Shown in pieces: positions 1-6,148 of a DNA stretch of 6,246 nt (its first letter is position 1; each line of letters starts with the position of its first letter). The stretch covers positions 1 to 6,246 of the forward strand of contig DSAK01000032.1 in the NCBI GenBank assembly GCA_011372825.1, in the 5' to 3' direction. The position numbers and the translations under genes were made by a program. Origin of the DNA: Campylobacterota bacterium (GTDB taxonomy: Bacteria; Campylobacterota; Campylobacteria; Campylobacterales; Sulfurovaceae). A model generated the notes under the pieces. It had not been told where the DNA came from. It saw nothing but the letters and a program-made list of their open reading frames with translations, and did not search any database.

Positions 1-190
1 AAGTAGTAGTCTACATATTTTAATTGCTCGTGTAGCTACTATAAAAACTTTTGTTTCGATAGTATAGAAACGCCCATATTCATCGTAGTAGTGGACTTGC
101 TTTGAATGTGATGCCCCACACTCTAGCCTATAAACAAAAAGCCTCAGGGACTATACTAGTGCTACATCCAAATCACTTTTTGCATAAAAT
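1..190. other. Gene-poor stretch downstream of recG
   Basis: No gene can be supported in this 190-base left-edge segment. On the minus strand one frame is open from position 150 to the window edge (50 codons, containing the residues HYYDEYGRFYTIETK), but it has no ATG, GTG or TTG and follows an in-frame TAG at 153-151. I do not recognise the peptide; it could be chance or a remnant of a broken gene. The plus strand shows an imperfect inverted repeat, 5-14 with 32-40 (AGTAGTCTAC and GTAGCTACT, one bulged base). No GC-rich hairpin followed by a T-run is visible, so the end of the recG transcript cannot be placed. No tRNA-like cloverleaf was seen. Confidence 0.5.
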
Positions 191-1993
191 TTACATCTCT
201 AGCCTTGCTTTTGCCTGTGCAACAATCTCTTCATCATGTGCCATATCAAGCCATCTAAATTTTTTGCCACTTTGTATGGTCCCCTCTAGGATATCTCCAC
301 TATTGCGAAATTCTAAATCAAGCTTCGCTATCTCAAACCCATTTGTTGTTTTGGTAAATGCTTTGAGTCTCTCGTTGTTTTTGTTGTGTGTATAGAGGTA
401 GCACCAGCTCTTTAGCCCCAATCTACCTACTCTGCCTCTGAGTTGATGAAGTGTGGCTAGTCCTAATCTTTCTGCTCCAACTATCACAATGAGAGTGAGT
501 CTAGGAAGCGATATTCCTACCTCTACTACGGTTGTCGCAAGGAGGATATTGCCATCTTTTCGAAACTCTAAGAGGGCTTTTTCTTTTTCTTTGTCTTTGC
601 CGTGGGTGAGATAAACTCCCTCAAATCTCTCTTCCCAAAAAGTGCGTGCTTCATCTAGCGATTGGTAGGGTATCTGTTCGCTCTGTTCGACAAGTGGGTA
701 GATTATGAGGATTTGATGGCTTGCTTGAATCTCTTCTTTGATGTGGGATAAGAGTGGGGCAAAATCCTCTTTGGAGATAATTTTTGTAGTGACACTTTTG
801 GTAAAAGGAGTCGTGGTAATGAGGCTTATATCTACGAGTGCTGCATCCATCATCGCTTGAGTTCTAGGGATAGGAGTGGCTGAAAATTGCAATACATGGG
901 CTCTTTGTTTCCCTTTTTGTGAGAGCTTTTCTAGTGCATTTCTCTGAGCCGTGCCGAAGCGGTGTTGCTCATCTATCATCACTAAATCGATAGATGGCAG
1001 ATCCTCTTTGTAAAGTAGAGCGTGAGTACCTATGATGAAGTGCGAATTTTGATAATCACCTATTGAGTTGTTTTGCATCACTAAAGCAATCATTAGCTCT
1101 TTTGGCAGGTATTTGCATGCCTCCTCGTAGAGCTGTAGAGCTAGTATGGATGTTGGTGCCATTAGGATACTTTTGTAAGGAAGCGCCATCATAGCAGCAG
1201 CTAAAATCACCATTGTTTTGCCGCTTCCTACATCACCTATGACGACCCTTTTTGTCGCTTTTTTTGGATTTTGAAAATCTCTTTTGATATCTTCAATGGC
1301 TTTTAATTGTTCTTTGGTTAAGTCAAAAGGGAGATTTCTAATAAAGCCTTGTATGTCGCCGCGAAGGAGTCTAGTTGGCGGGAAGTCAATCCTTTTACCT
1401 TGAAGTTTGCCTAAATGATTGAGGGCTTCTGTATATTTTAAAAGCTTGATGATGTGGGGTTTGTATGTTTTATGATCAAGTATATCATGTAAGTTAGTAG
1501 GAAAATGTAGATTTAATAGTGTTTGAGCCTCATGCACCTTTAGCCCCTCTTTTGTGAGTCTATCTAGCGTTAAAAATGTTTGGAGTAGGGCTTTTAGCTC
1601 AGTCTCTTTGAGTGCAGTTCTGTACCGAGGTGTAATGCCGAGTGGAGGGGTGATGACTTTTGGTTGATTAAGTTGTAGTGAGTTTTGAAAATTTGTGATG
1701 CGACCTTGGAGTATATGGGTGCTTCCTTGGGTAAATAGCTTGTCATGATAAGCTGTAGGATGAAAGATGATAGATTCGATGGTTTGAGCAAAATGTGTAA
1801 GCTTTATCCTAAGCTTGATACGATTATTCCTATCTCTTTGTTTGGAGATAATGTAGGATTCAAAAGTTCCAACTTCACCGACATTGATACTTTTTGCGAG
1901 GTTAGTGTCTAGATATGAAGTGGGCAAAATGAGTGCCAAATCAAGCCACGATGTGATTTTGAGTTTTTTAAAAAAGGGTGCATGTGGTTGCAT
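191..1993 (-). CDS. recG: ATP-dependent DNA helicase RecG
   Basis: RecG is a cytoplasmic superfamily 2 helicase that remodels stalled replication forks and branch-migrates Holliday junctions. In the 600-residue product, an N-terminal wedge/OB-type region (about 30-130) precedes two helicase lobes. Visible motifs are Walker A GDVGSGKT (253-260), DEQH (341-344, followed by RFG), FSATPIPRT (370-378), ATTVVEVGI (486-494) and QLRGRVGR (517-524), then the RecG-type tail with FEIAKLDLEFRNSGDIL and QSG. E. coli RecG is about 693 residues; short versions near 600 are usual in Campylobacterota. I chose the ATG at 1993 because AAGGAG lies 4 nt upstream and a TTGACG-N16-TATGAT promoter overlaps the two upstream ATGs (2020, 2017). 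A TTG at 2056 would give 621 residues but has no ribosome binding site. It is the last gene of the run, 67 nt after the M16 gene. The family call is very secure, the start less so. Confidence 0.95.
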   Translation of the reverse strand: MQPHAPFFKKLKITSWLDLALILPTSYLDTNLAKSINVGEVGTFESYIISKQRDRNNRIKLRIKLTHFAQTIESIIFHPTAYHDKLFTQGSTHILQGRITNFQNSLQLNQPKVITPPLGITPRYRTALKETELKALLQTFLTLDRLTKEGLKVHEAQTLLNLHFPTNLHDILDHKTYKPHIIKLLKYTEALNHLGKLQGKRIDFPPTRLLRGDIQGFIRNLPFDLTKEQLKAIEDIKRDFQNPKKATKRVVIGDVGSGKTMVILAAAMMALPYKSILMAPTSILALQLYEEACKYLPKELMIALVMQNNSIGDYQNSHFIIGTHALLYKEDLPSIDLVMIDEQHRFGTAQRNALEKLSQKGKQRAHVLQFSATPIPRTQAMMDAALVDISLITTTPFTKSVTTKIISKEDFAPLLSHIKEEIQASHQILIIYPLVEQSEQIPYQSLDEARTFWEERFEGVYLTHGKDKEKEKALLEFRKDGNILLATTVVEVGISLPRLTLIVIVGAERLGLATLHQLRGRVGRLGLKSWCYLYTHNKNNERLKAFTKTTNGFEIAKLDLEFRNSGDILEGTIQSGKKFRWLDMAHDEEIVAQAKARLEM

Positions 1994-1997
1994 GATG

Positions 1998-2003
1998 CTC
2001 CTT
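1998..2003 (-). promoter_or_regulatory. Ribosome binding site that decides the recG start
   Basis: AAGGAG on the minus strand ends 4 nt before the ATG at 1993. It is the only good Shine-Dalgarno match near any recG start candidate; the ATGs at 2020 and 2017 are preceded by ACTATATTACGCT and the TTG at 2056 by the hairpin arm. The spacing is slightly short but within the usable range. Confidence 0.6.
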
Positions 2004-2015
2004 GTCTCTATTGGC

Positions 2016-2043
2016 ATCATAGCGTAATATAGTTTATCGTCAA
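2016..2043 (-). promoter_or_regulatory. Probable sigma-70 promoter for recG
   Basis: On the minus strand TTGACG (2043-2038, five of six matches to the -35 consensus) is followed after 16 nt by TATGAT (2021-2016, five of six to the -10 consensus). Transcription would begin near 2009, giving a leader of roughly 15-20 nt that still contains the AAGGAG at 2003-1998. This would let recG be expressed separately from the upstream genes. A second possible -10, TATATT at 2031-2026, lies inside the spacer; Campylobacterota promoters often rely on the -10 box alone, so either could be used. Inferred from sequence only. Confidence 0.5.
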
Positions 2044-2072
2044 AAATAAATGACAAAATGTCATTTATTTTT
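2042..2072. repeat. Perfect 14-bp inverted repeat at the M16-recG junction
   Basis: The arms AAAAATAAATGACA (2042-2055) and TGTCATTTATTTTT (2059-2072) are exact reverse complements around a 3-nt AAA loop. The repeat contains the TGA stop of the M16 gene (2063-2061) and its left end overlaps the -35 box of the recG promoter by 2 nt. In RNA it would form a hairpin ending in a short U-run in either direction, but only two of the 14 pairs are G-C, so it would be a weak intrinsic terminator. A protein-binding operator is the alternative. The palindrome is plainly visible; its role is inference. Confidence 0.55.
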
Positions 2073-3350
2073 TGTTACAGTCGCAAAAGATATCTTGGTG
2101 ATTTCTGTATGGTTTTTGATAAACTCATTCATCTCTTCTAGAGTGACTGTTGCTATATTATCGAGGTCTTTTTTGGTAAATCCAAGAGGCTTGCCATAGT
2201 AATACTCACTATAGGCTCGCAAGAGTCTCTGTCTTAGAGTTTCAACTCTAAGCACTTCACTACCTATGAGGAACTCTTTTGCATCATCAAGCTCTTGTTG
2301 GGTAATGCCCTTTGTTGCAAAATCACTAATAACCTCTTTTATTAACTCTTTGGCTTTTTTTTCATTTTCAAGTTTGGTCTGCATATAACCACTAAGATAG
2401 CTTACCATTTTTGTTCGCGGAAGTGTCCCGTAGGCACTGTAGGCCAGACCCCTTTTGACTCGTATCTCTTCCATGATACGGCTTCCAAATCCACCTCCAC
2501 CTAGGATAAATTCGGCAATTCGTGCTTTGAATTGCCCCTCTTCTTGGTATGAAAAATCAAAAGGTGCTCCAAAATAGATATAGGCTTGTTGTGTATCGTT
2601 TTGTTCGATAGCCACATCAAGTTCTTTGTTTGTTGCTTCAATTGTAGGTAGCACAAAAGGGGTTACTTTTGGAAGTAACGAGGCTATTTGTTTGGTATTT
2701 TCTTTGGCTTTTTCTAGCGTGATATCACCGCCGATGACTACGACTAGATTATTATAGCCTAGTTTGGTTGCGATAAAATCTTCGATATCCTTTAGTGTTA
2801 TTTGCTGTACCGATTCTCTAGTACCTTCAAGATCTCTAGCTAGAGGCGTGCCTTGAAAAAGAGTTTTTCGCAAATTGACTGAAGCTATATAATCAAAATC
2901 AGCCTCTCTTCGTGCGATTTGCCCTATCTTTTGTCTTTTTATCCGATCTAGTACATCAGTTGAGTAGTTTGGATCTTGAAGCAGCTCTTTAAGCAAAGAG
3001 ATGGCATCATCCCATTGTGTCGCTAGTGAGCTTACCTCAATTGTAAAGCTCTCTCGTGAAGCATGGGTTGTAATAGTGATAGCCTTATCATCAAGCTTTG
3101 TAGCAAATGCGACACTCCCAGCTTTTTTCGTACCTTCTTGGAGGAGCTTGGAGGCAAGTTCAGCAACTCCTTCATGTGAAGAGCTAAGTTGACCACTCCC
3201 TTCAAATACTAGCTGCATAGAGACGATAGGCAAGAAGTTGTTGCTTTCAAAAATGATTGGGATATCATGCCCCTTGATTTGTACTGTTTTGATGTTACTT
3301 GACATCAAGCACCCCCCTAAAAATAAAAATATTATAAGAATTTTTTTCAT
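2061..3350 (-). CDS. M16-family peptidase homologue, zinc motif missing, exported
   Basis: This 429-residue protein has the two-lobed M16 (pitrilysin/processing-peptidase) layout. The C-terminal half carries a glycine-rich GGGGFGSRI (284-292) and the RGLAYS signature (300-305). In the N-terminal half, where active members have HxxEH, the aligned segment GVAELASKLLQEGT (61-74) reads ELASK at 64-68: His, Glu and His are replaced by Glu, Ser and Lys. It is therefore probably not a zinc peptidase itself; M16 proteins of this type often pair with an active partner. The N-terminus (KK, hydrophobic run, LGGC at 11-14) is a signal peptide with a lipobox-like site, suggesting periplasmic location and perhaps a lipid anchor at Cys14. 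Start ATG 3350 has AAAGGG 6 nt upstream, and only 15 nt separate it from mqnC, so co-translation is likely. From memory, Helicobacter (YmxG, beside mqnC) and Campylobacter (between mqnC and recG) carry the counterpart here. Confidence 0.88.
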   Translation of the reverse strand: MKKILIIFLFLGGCLMSSNIKTVQIKGHDIPIIFESNNFLPIVSMQLVFEGSGQLSSSHEGVAELASKLLQEGTKKAGSVAFATKLDDKAITITTHASRESFTIEVSSLATQWDDAISLLKELLQDPNYSTDVLDRIKRQKIGQIARREADFDYIASVNLRKTLFQGTPLARDLEGTRESVQQITLKDIEDFIATKLGYNNLVVVIGGDITLEKAKENTKQIASLLPKVTPFVLPTIEATNKELDVAIEQNDTQQAYIYFGAPFDFSYQEEGQFKARIAEFILGGGGFGSRIMEEIRVKRGLAYSAYGTLPRTKMVSYLSGYMQTKLENEKKAKELIKEVISDFATKGITQQELDDAKEFLIGSEVLRVETLRQRLLRAYSEYYYGKPLGFTKKDLDNIATVTLEEMNEFIKNHTEITKISFATVTKNK

Positions 3351-3365
3351 TTTGTACCCTTTGCA

Positions 3366-4412
3366 TTAAAATCGCTCCAAAATCTCATAAGCGGTATTTC
3401 GTTTAGCTGGATACTCACCGATATCACGAATGAGCTGTATCATCTCATTTTGGTTCATCGCATTAGTAGCACCTGCTGCTGAGACGACATTTTCTTCCAT
3501 CATCGTTGAGCCTAGGTCATTTGCTCCATAAAGGAGTGCCATTTGCCCTATGTAACTCCCTTGTGTAACCCATGAACTTTGGATATTTGGGAAATTATCT
3601 AAAAAAAGCCTTGCAACTGCTAGGAGTCTGAGGTAGCGATTGGATGACTGTTTTTGGATCGTTGGAATCTCCTTTTTAAGCTGCGTGTTTGCACTTTGAA
3701 ATGACCACATGATAAAGGCTCTAAAGCCACCAGTTTCATCTTGGAGTTGACGAATGTAGTCCCAATGTTCTACTATCTCTTTGTCGGTTTCTACCGTGCC
3801 AAACATCATCGTAGCAGTCGATTTCATCCCTATCTTGTGAGCTGTTCTGTGTACCTCTAGCCAAGTATCCTTATCAAGCTTCTTTGGTGCTATGATGTCT
3901 CTAACGCGGTCACTTAGTATCTCTGCACCAGCTCCAGGGATAGAGCTAAGCCCTTTTGCTTGAAGTCTTTTTAGTGTCTCTTCTATAGTGATTTTTGAAC
4001 GCCTTGCTATATAATCTATCTCAATAGCAGAGAATCCATGTATGGTGATCGTGGGATATTTCTGATGGATATGTTCCACAAGTGCCTCATACCACTCAAT
4101 CTCAAGCTTTGGATGCACGCCACCTTGAAAAAGTATCTGTGTACCGCCTATGGCAAGTAACTCCTCTATCTTTTGGTCAATCTGCTCAAAAGTGAGGATA
4201 TATCCATCATCCTCTTTCTCGTGACGGTAAAATGCACAAAATTTACAATCAACCCAACATACATTGGTATAATTGATATTTCTATCAACTACAAAAGTGG
4301 TCACACCATCTGGGTGTAACTCTTTTTTTCTTTTGTACGCCATATCGCCCAATGTTTTTAAATCGCCATTTTGGATCAGATCTAAAGCTTCATCTATACT
4401 TATTCGTTTCAT
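3366..4412 (-). CDS. mqnC: Dehypoxanthine futalosine cyclase MqnC (radical SAM)
   Basis: MqnC is a radical SAM enzyme of the futalosine route to menaquinone; it converts dehypoxanthine futalosine to cyclic dehypoxanthine futalosine in the cytoplasm. The 348-residue product shows the cluster-binding CWVDCKFC, Cys52, Cys56 and Cys59 (CxxxCxxC), followed by AFYR. Next come the glycine-rich GGTQILFQGGVHP (89-101), HGFSAIEI (125-132), IPGAGAEIL (158-166) and a C-terminal GANDLGSTMMEENVVSA (296-312). The last motif and IPGAGAEIL fit MqnC; the related MqnE and CofH/CofG proteins are less likely. The length is typical. ATG 4412 is preceded by a purine run AAGAGA (4423-4418) at 5 nt, a moderate ribosome site. 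It lies 61 nt after nusB, with a candidate promoter in the gap, and 15 nt before the M16 gene. The gene implies that menaquinone is made here without the classical MenFDHCEB route. Confidence 0.95.
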   Translation of the reverse strand: MKRISIDEALDLIQNGDLKTLGDMAYKRKKELHPDGVTTFVVDRNINYTNVCWVDCKFCAFYRHEKEDDGYILTFEQIDQKIEELLAIGGTQILFQGGVHPKLEIEWYEALVEHIHQKYPTITIHGFSAIEIDYIARRSKITIEETLKRLQAKGLSSIPGAGAEILSDRVRDIIAPKKLDKDTWLEVHRTAHKIGMKSTATMMFGTVETDKEIVEHWDYIRQLQDETGGFRAFIMWSFQSANTQLKKEIPTIQKQSSNRYLRLLAVARLFLDNFPNIQSSWVTQGSYIGQMALLYGANDLGSTMMEENVVSAAGATNAMNQNEMIQLIRDIGEYPAKRNTAYEILERF

Positions 4413-4445
4413 ATGTTTCTCTTCTTGTAAGTAACTTTTTTGTCA

Positions 4446-4451
4446 ATTATA
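4446..4451 (-). promoter_or_regulatory. Candidate -10 box for the mqnC transcript
   Basis: A perfect TATAAT on the minus strand lies in the 61-nt gap between nusB and mqnC. It would place the transcript start near 4439 and a leader of about 27 nt. No good -35 is seen at 16-18 nt; TTGAGA at 4470-4465 is only 13 nt away. The box is embedded in two overlapping palindromes, CAATTATAATTG (4444-4455) and AATTGCAATT (4451-4460), so TATAAT also appears on the plus strand at 4448-4453. AT-richness makes a chance match possible. Confidence 0.4.
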
Positions 4452-4473
4452 ATTGCAATTCCTATCTCAAAAT

Positions 4474-4869
4474 CTATTTAGAGCCTAGTGCATCTAAAAC
4501 ACCATTGATAAATTGTGGAGATTTTTCATCTGCTAGATTTTTGGCTAGCTCCACAGCTTCATTGATGATGATAGCTTTGTCTGTTTTGGCTACTAGTATC
4601 TCATATGCACCAAGTCTTAGGATAGCTTTTTCAACTTTACCTATGCTGAGAAAATCCCAACTTTCAAGATGTTTACTTAGTTCTTTGTCTAACATTTCGA
4701 GATTTTCTATCGTTCCTACGAAAAGTTCACGCGAAAAATCTCTCTGTTTGTTTCTGATTTTTTGCTCTTCTAGTATCTCATCAAAAAAATTACCTATAGT
4801 TTCATTGCCCAAATCATAAGCATACAATAGCCCTATGACAGCACTTCTAGCTTGATGTCTAGTAGCCAT
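4474..4869 (-). CDS. nusB: Transcription antitermination factor NusB
   Basis: NusB binds boxA RNA together with NusE (S10) and helps RNA polymerase read through rRNA operons; it also has a role in rRNA maturation. The 131-residue product is a single all-helical NusB domain of slightly short family length. It has the basic N-terminal RHQAR (4-8), the central IGKVEKAILRLGAYE (76-90), INEAVELAK (102-110) and the terminal FINGVLDAL (120-128), all family hallmarks. Its ATG overlaps the ribH stop by one base (TAATG at 4871-4867). The preceding bases TATAGCGAACTTGCA contain no Shine-Dalgarno sequence, so translation is probably coupled to ribH. The kdsA-ribH-nusB order matches what I recall of Campylobacter and Helicobacter. 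Confidence 0.95.
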   Translation of the reverse strand: MATRHQARSAVIGLLYAYDLGNETIGNFFDEILEEQKIRNKQRDFSRELFVGTIENLEMLDKELSKHLESWDFLSIGKVEKAILRLGAYEILVAKTDKAIIINEAVELAKNLADEKSPQFINGVLDALGSK

Positions 4870-5336
4870 TATGCAAGTTCGCTATAAAGGTTTATCATCT
4901 CGATGAGGCCTACCATCGCTTCATTGCCTTTGTTACCTGCTTTTGTCCCAGCTCTCTCAATTGCTTGTTCTATAGTATCTACTGTAAGGACACCAAAAGT
5001 GACAGGTTTAGCGTATTTGAGCGTCACGCTTGCTATCCCTTTTGTTGTCTCAGCGGAGACATAGTCAAAATGTGGAGTCGCTCCTCTAATGACTGCTCCT
5101 AAGCAACACACAGCGTCATACTTGCCACTTGAGAGTGCTTTGTCTAGTGCAAATGGTATCTCAAATGCCCCAGGGACTAAAATCAAATCTAATTTGTTTG
5201 CATCTCCACCATGTCGCACATACGCATCTTTGGCGCCGCCAACTAAACTATCGGTGATGAAGTTATTGAATCTAGCACTGATAATTGCCACTTTTTTGGT
5301 AGTATCTACTTGTAATTTTCCCTCTATTGTTTTCAT
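4869..5336 (-). CDS. ribH: 6,7-dimethyl-8-ribityllumazine synthase
   Basis: RibH joins 5-amino-6-ribitylaminouracil with 3,4-dihydroxy-2-butanone 4-phosphate, the penultimate step of riboflavin synthesis, usually as a pentamer or 60-subunit shell. The 155-residue product has the usual length. Visible family features are ARFN (21-24) with Phe23 for substrate stacking, PGAFEIP (55-61), GAVIRGATPHFDYV (80-93) with the probable general base His89, FGVLT (114-118), and ERAGTKAGNKG (127-137), which holds the phosphate-binding region. ATG 5336 has a strong AAGGAG (5348-5343) 6 nt upstream and lies 14 nt after the kdsA stop; its own stop overlaps the nusB start. The 14-nt spacer leaves no room for an FMN riboswitch, so flavin feedback at this gene is not indicated. 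Confidence 0.97.
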   Translation of the reverse strand: MKTIEGKLQVDTTKKVAIISARFNNFITDSLVGGAKDAYVRHGGDANKLDLILVPGAFEIPFALDKALSSGKYDAVCCLGAVIRGATPHFDYVSAETTKGIASVTLKYAKPVTFGVLTVDTIEQAIERAGTKAGNKGNEAMVGLIEMINLYSELA

Positions 5337-5350
5337 ATACCTCTCCTTTT

Positions 5351-6148
5351 TTACTCAACTATCTCTCTGATAGCGTCTATTTGTTGTATGAGTTTTGCTA
5401 GCTTTGTGAGCTCAATCATATTTGGTCCATCACTAAGTGCTATAGTTGGGTCAAAATGTGTCTCAAAGAAAAATCCATCAACTCCAGTTGCAGCAGCTGC
5501 GCGACCAAGATAGGGGACAAAAGAGCTATCCCCACCGCTACTAGCACTCCCGCTTGCTGGCATTTGCACAGAGTGGGTTGCATCAAATATCACAGGGGCA
5601 AACTCACGCATGATAGGCAGTCCTCTCATGTCAACTATCAAATTCCCATATCCAAATGTACTTCCCCTTTCACATAGCCAAACACCATATTTTTTTGCAT
5701 TTTCAAAATTAATCTCATCACAACCTCTCGTTTTGAGTACTTTGCCTACAGAGTATTGCATCGCTTGAGGGGCAAGAAATTGCCCTTTTTTGATATTGAC
5801 TATAGCATCAGTTTTAGCAGCGGCTACAAGCAAATCGGTTTGACGACACAAAAAAGCAGGTATCTGAAGTACATCGGCAACTTCAGCAGCACTTTTTGGT
5901 TGACTTGCATCATGTACATCGGTGAGAATTTTGAATCCAAAATCTTTTTTGACCTCCTGAAGGAGCCTAAGCCCCTCATCAAGTCCTGGGCCCCTAAAAC
6001 TATCTAGGCTCGTTCTGTTTGCTTTGTCAAAACTAGCTTTGAAGTAAAAATCTTTTGTGCAATCTTCATGATAACGGACTAAAAAGTCAGCAATCTTATA
6101 TACAGTCTCTTTACTCTCTAATACACATGGACCAGCTATTAAAATCAT
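5351..6148 (-). CDS. kdsA: 3-deoxy-D-manno-octulosonate 8-phosphate synthase
   Basis: KdsA condenses phosphoenolpyruvate with arabinose 5-phosphate to give Kdo-8-phosphate, the committed step to the Kdo of lipopolysaccharide, in the cytoplasm. The product is a 265-residue TIM barrel starting MILIAGPCVLES. Other visible motifs are KASFDKANRTS (37-47), FRGPGLDEGL (51-60), FDATHSVQ (188-195) and SGGDSSFVP (204-212). Cys8, His192, Glu229 and Asp240 match the metal ligands of the metal-dependent class, in which Cys replaces the Asn of the E. coli-type enzyme. The frame stays open upstream to 6229, but I start at ATG 6148. AAGGA (6158-6154) lies 5 nt upstream, the protein then begins at the family's usual first strand, and the ATG overlaps the stop of the preceding gene (TGATG). 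The stop is 14 nt before ribH. Confidence 0.96.
   Translation of the reverse strand: MILIAGPCVLESKETVYKIADFLVRYHEDCTKDFYFKASFDKANRTSLDSFRGPGLDEGLRLLQEVKKDFGFKILTDVHDASQPKSAAEVADVLQIPAFLCRQTDLLVAAAKTDAIVNIKKGQFLAPQAMQYSVGKVLKTRGCDEINFENAKKYGVWLCERGSTFGYGNLIVDMRGLPIMREFAPVIFDATHSVQMPASGSASSGGDSSFVPYLGRAAAATGVDGFFFETHFDPTIALSDGPNMIELTKLAKLIQQIDAIREIVE

Noticed and set aside
135..182. CAAAAAG and CTTTTTG arms downstream of recG as a terminator
   Set aside because: Only 7 A/T-rich pairs around a 34-nt loop, with no GC-rich stem; too weak to call an intrinsic terminator.
102..395. Plus-strand open frame of 97 codons with a TTG start
   Set aside because: Most of it is antisense to the recG 3' end, it has no ribosome site, and the peptide matches no family I recognise.
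1594..1791. Minus-strand open frame of 65 codons inside recG
   Set aside because: It is out of frame within the conserved recG coding region and has no supporting signal.
4352..4819. Plus-strand open frame of 155 codons
   Set aside because: It lies antisense across mqnC, the gap and nusB; the serine- and leucine-rich composition is what the complement of these genes produces.
5337..5350. FMN riboswitch before ribH
   Set aside because: Only 14 nt separate kdsA and ribH, filled by the ribosome binding site.
5089..6007. Three plus-strand open frames of 73-93 codons opposite ribH and kdsA
   Set aside because: They are antisense shadows of two well-supported genes, with no ribosome sites or recognisable motifs.
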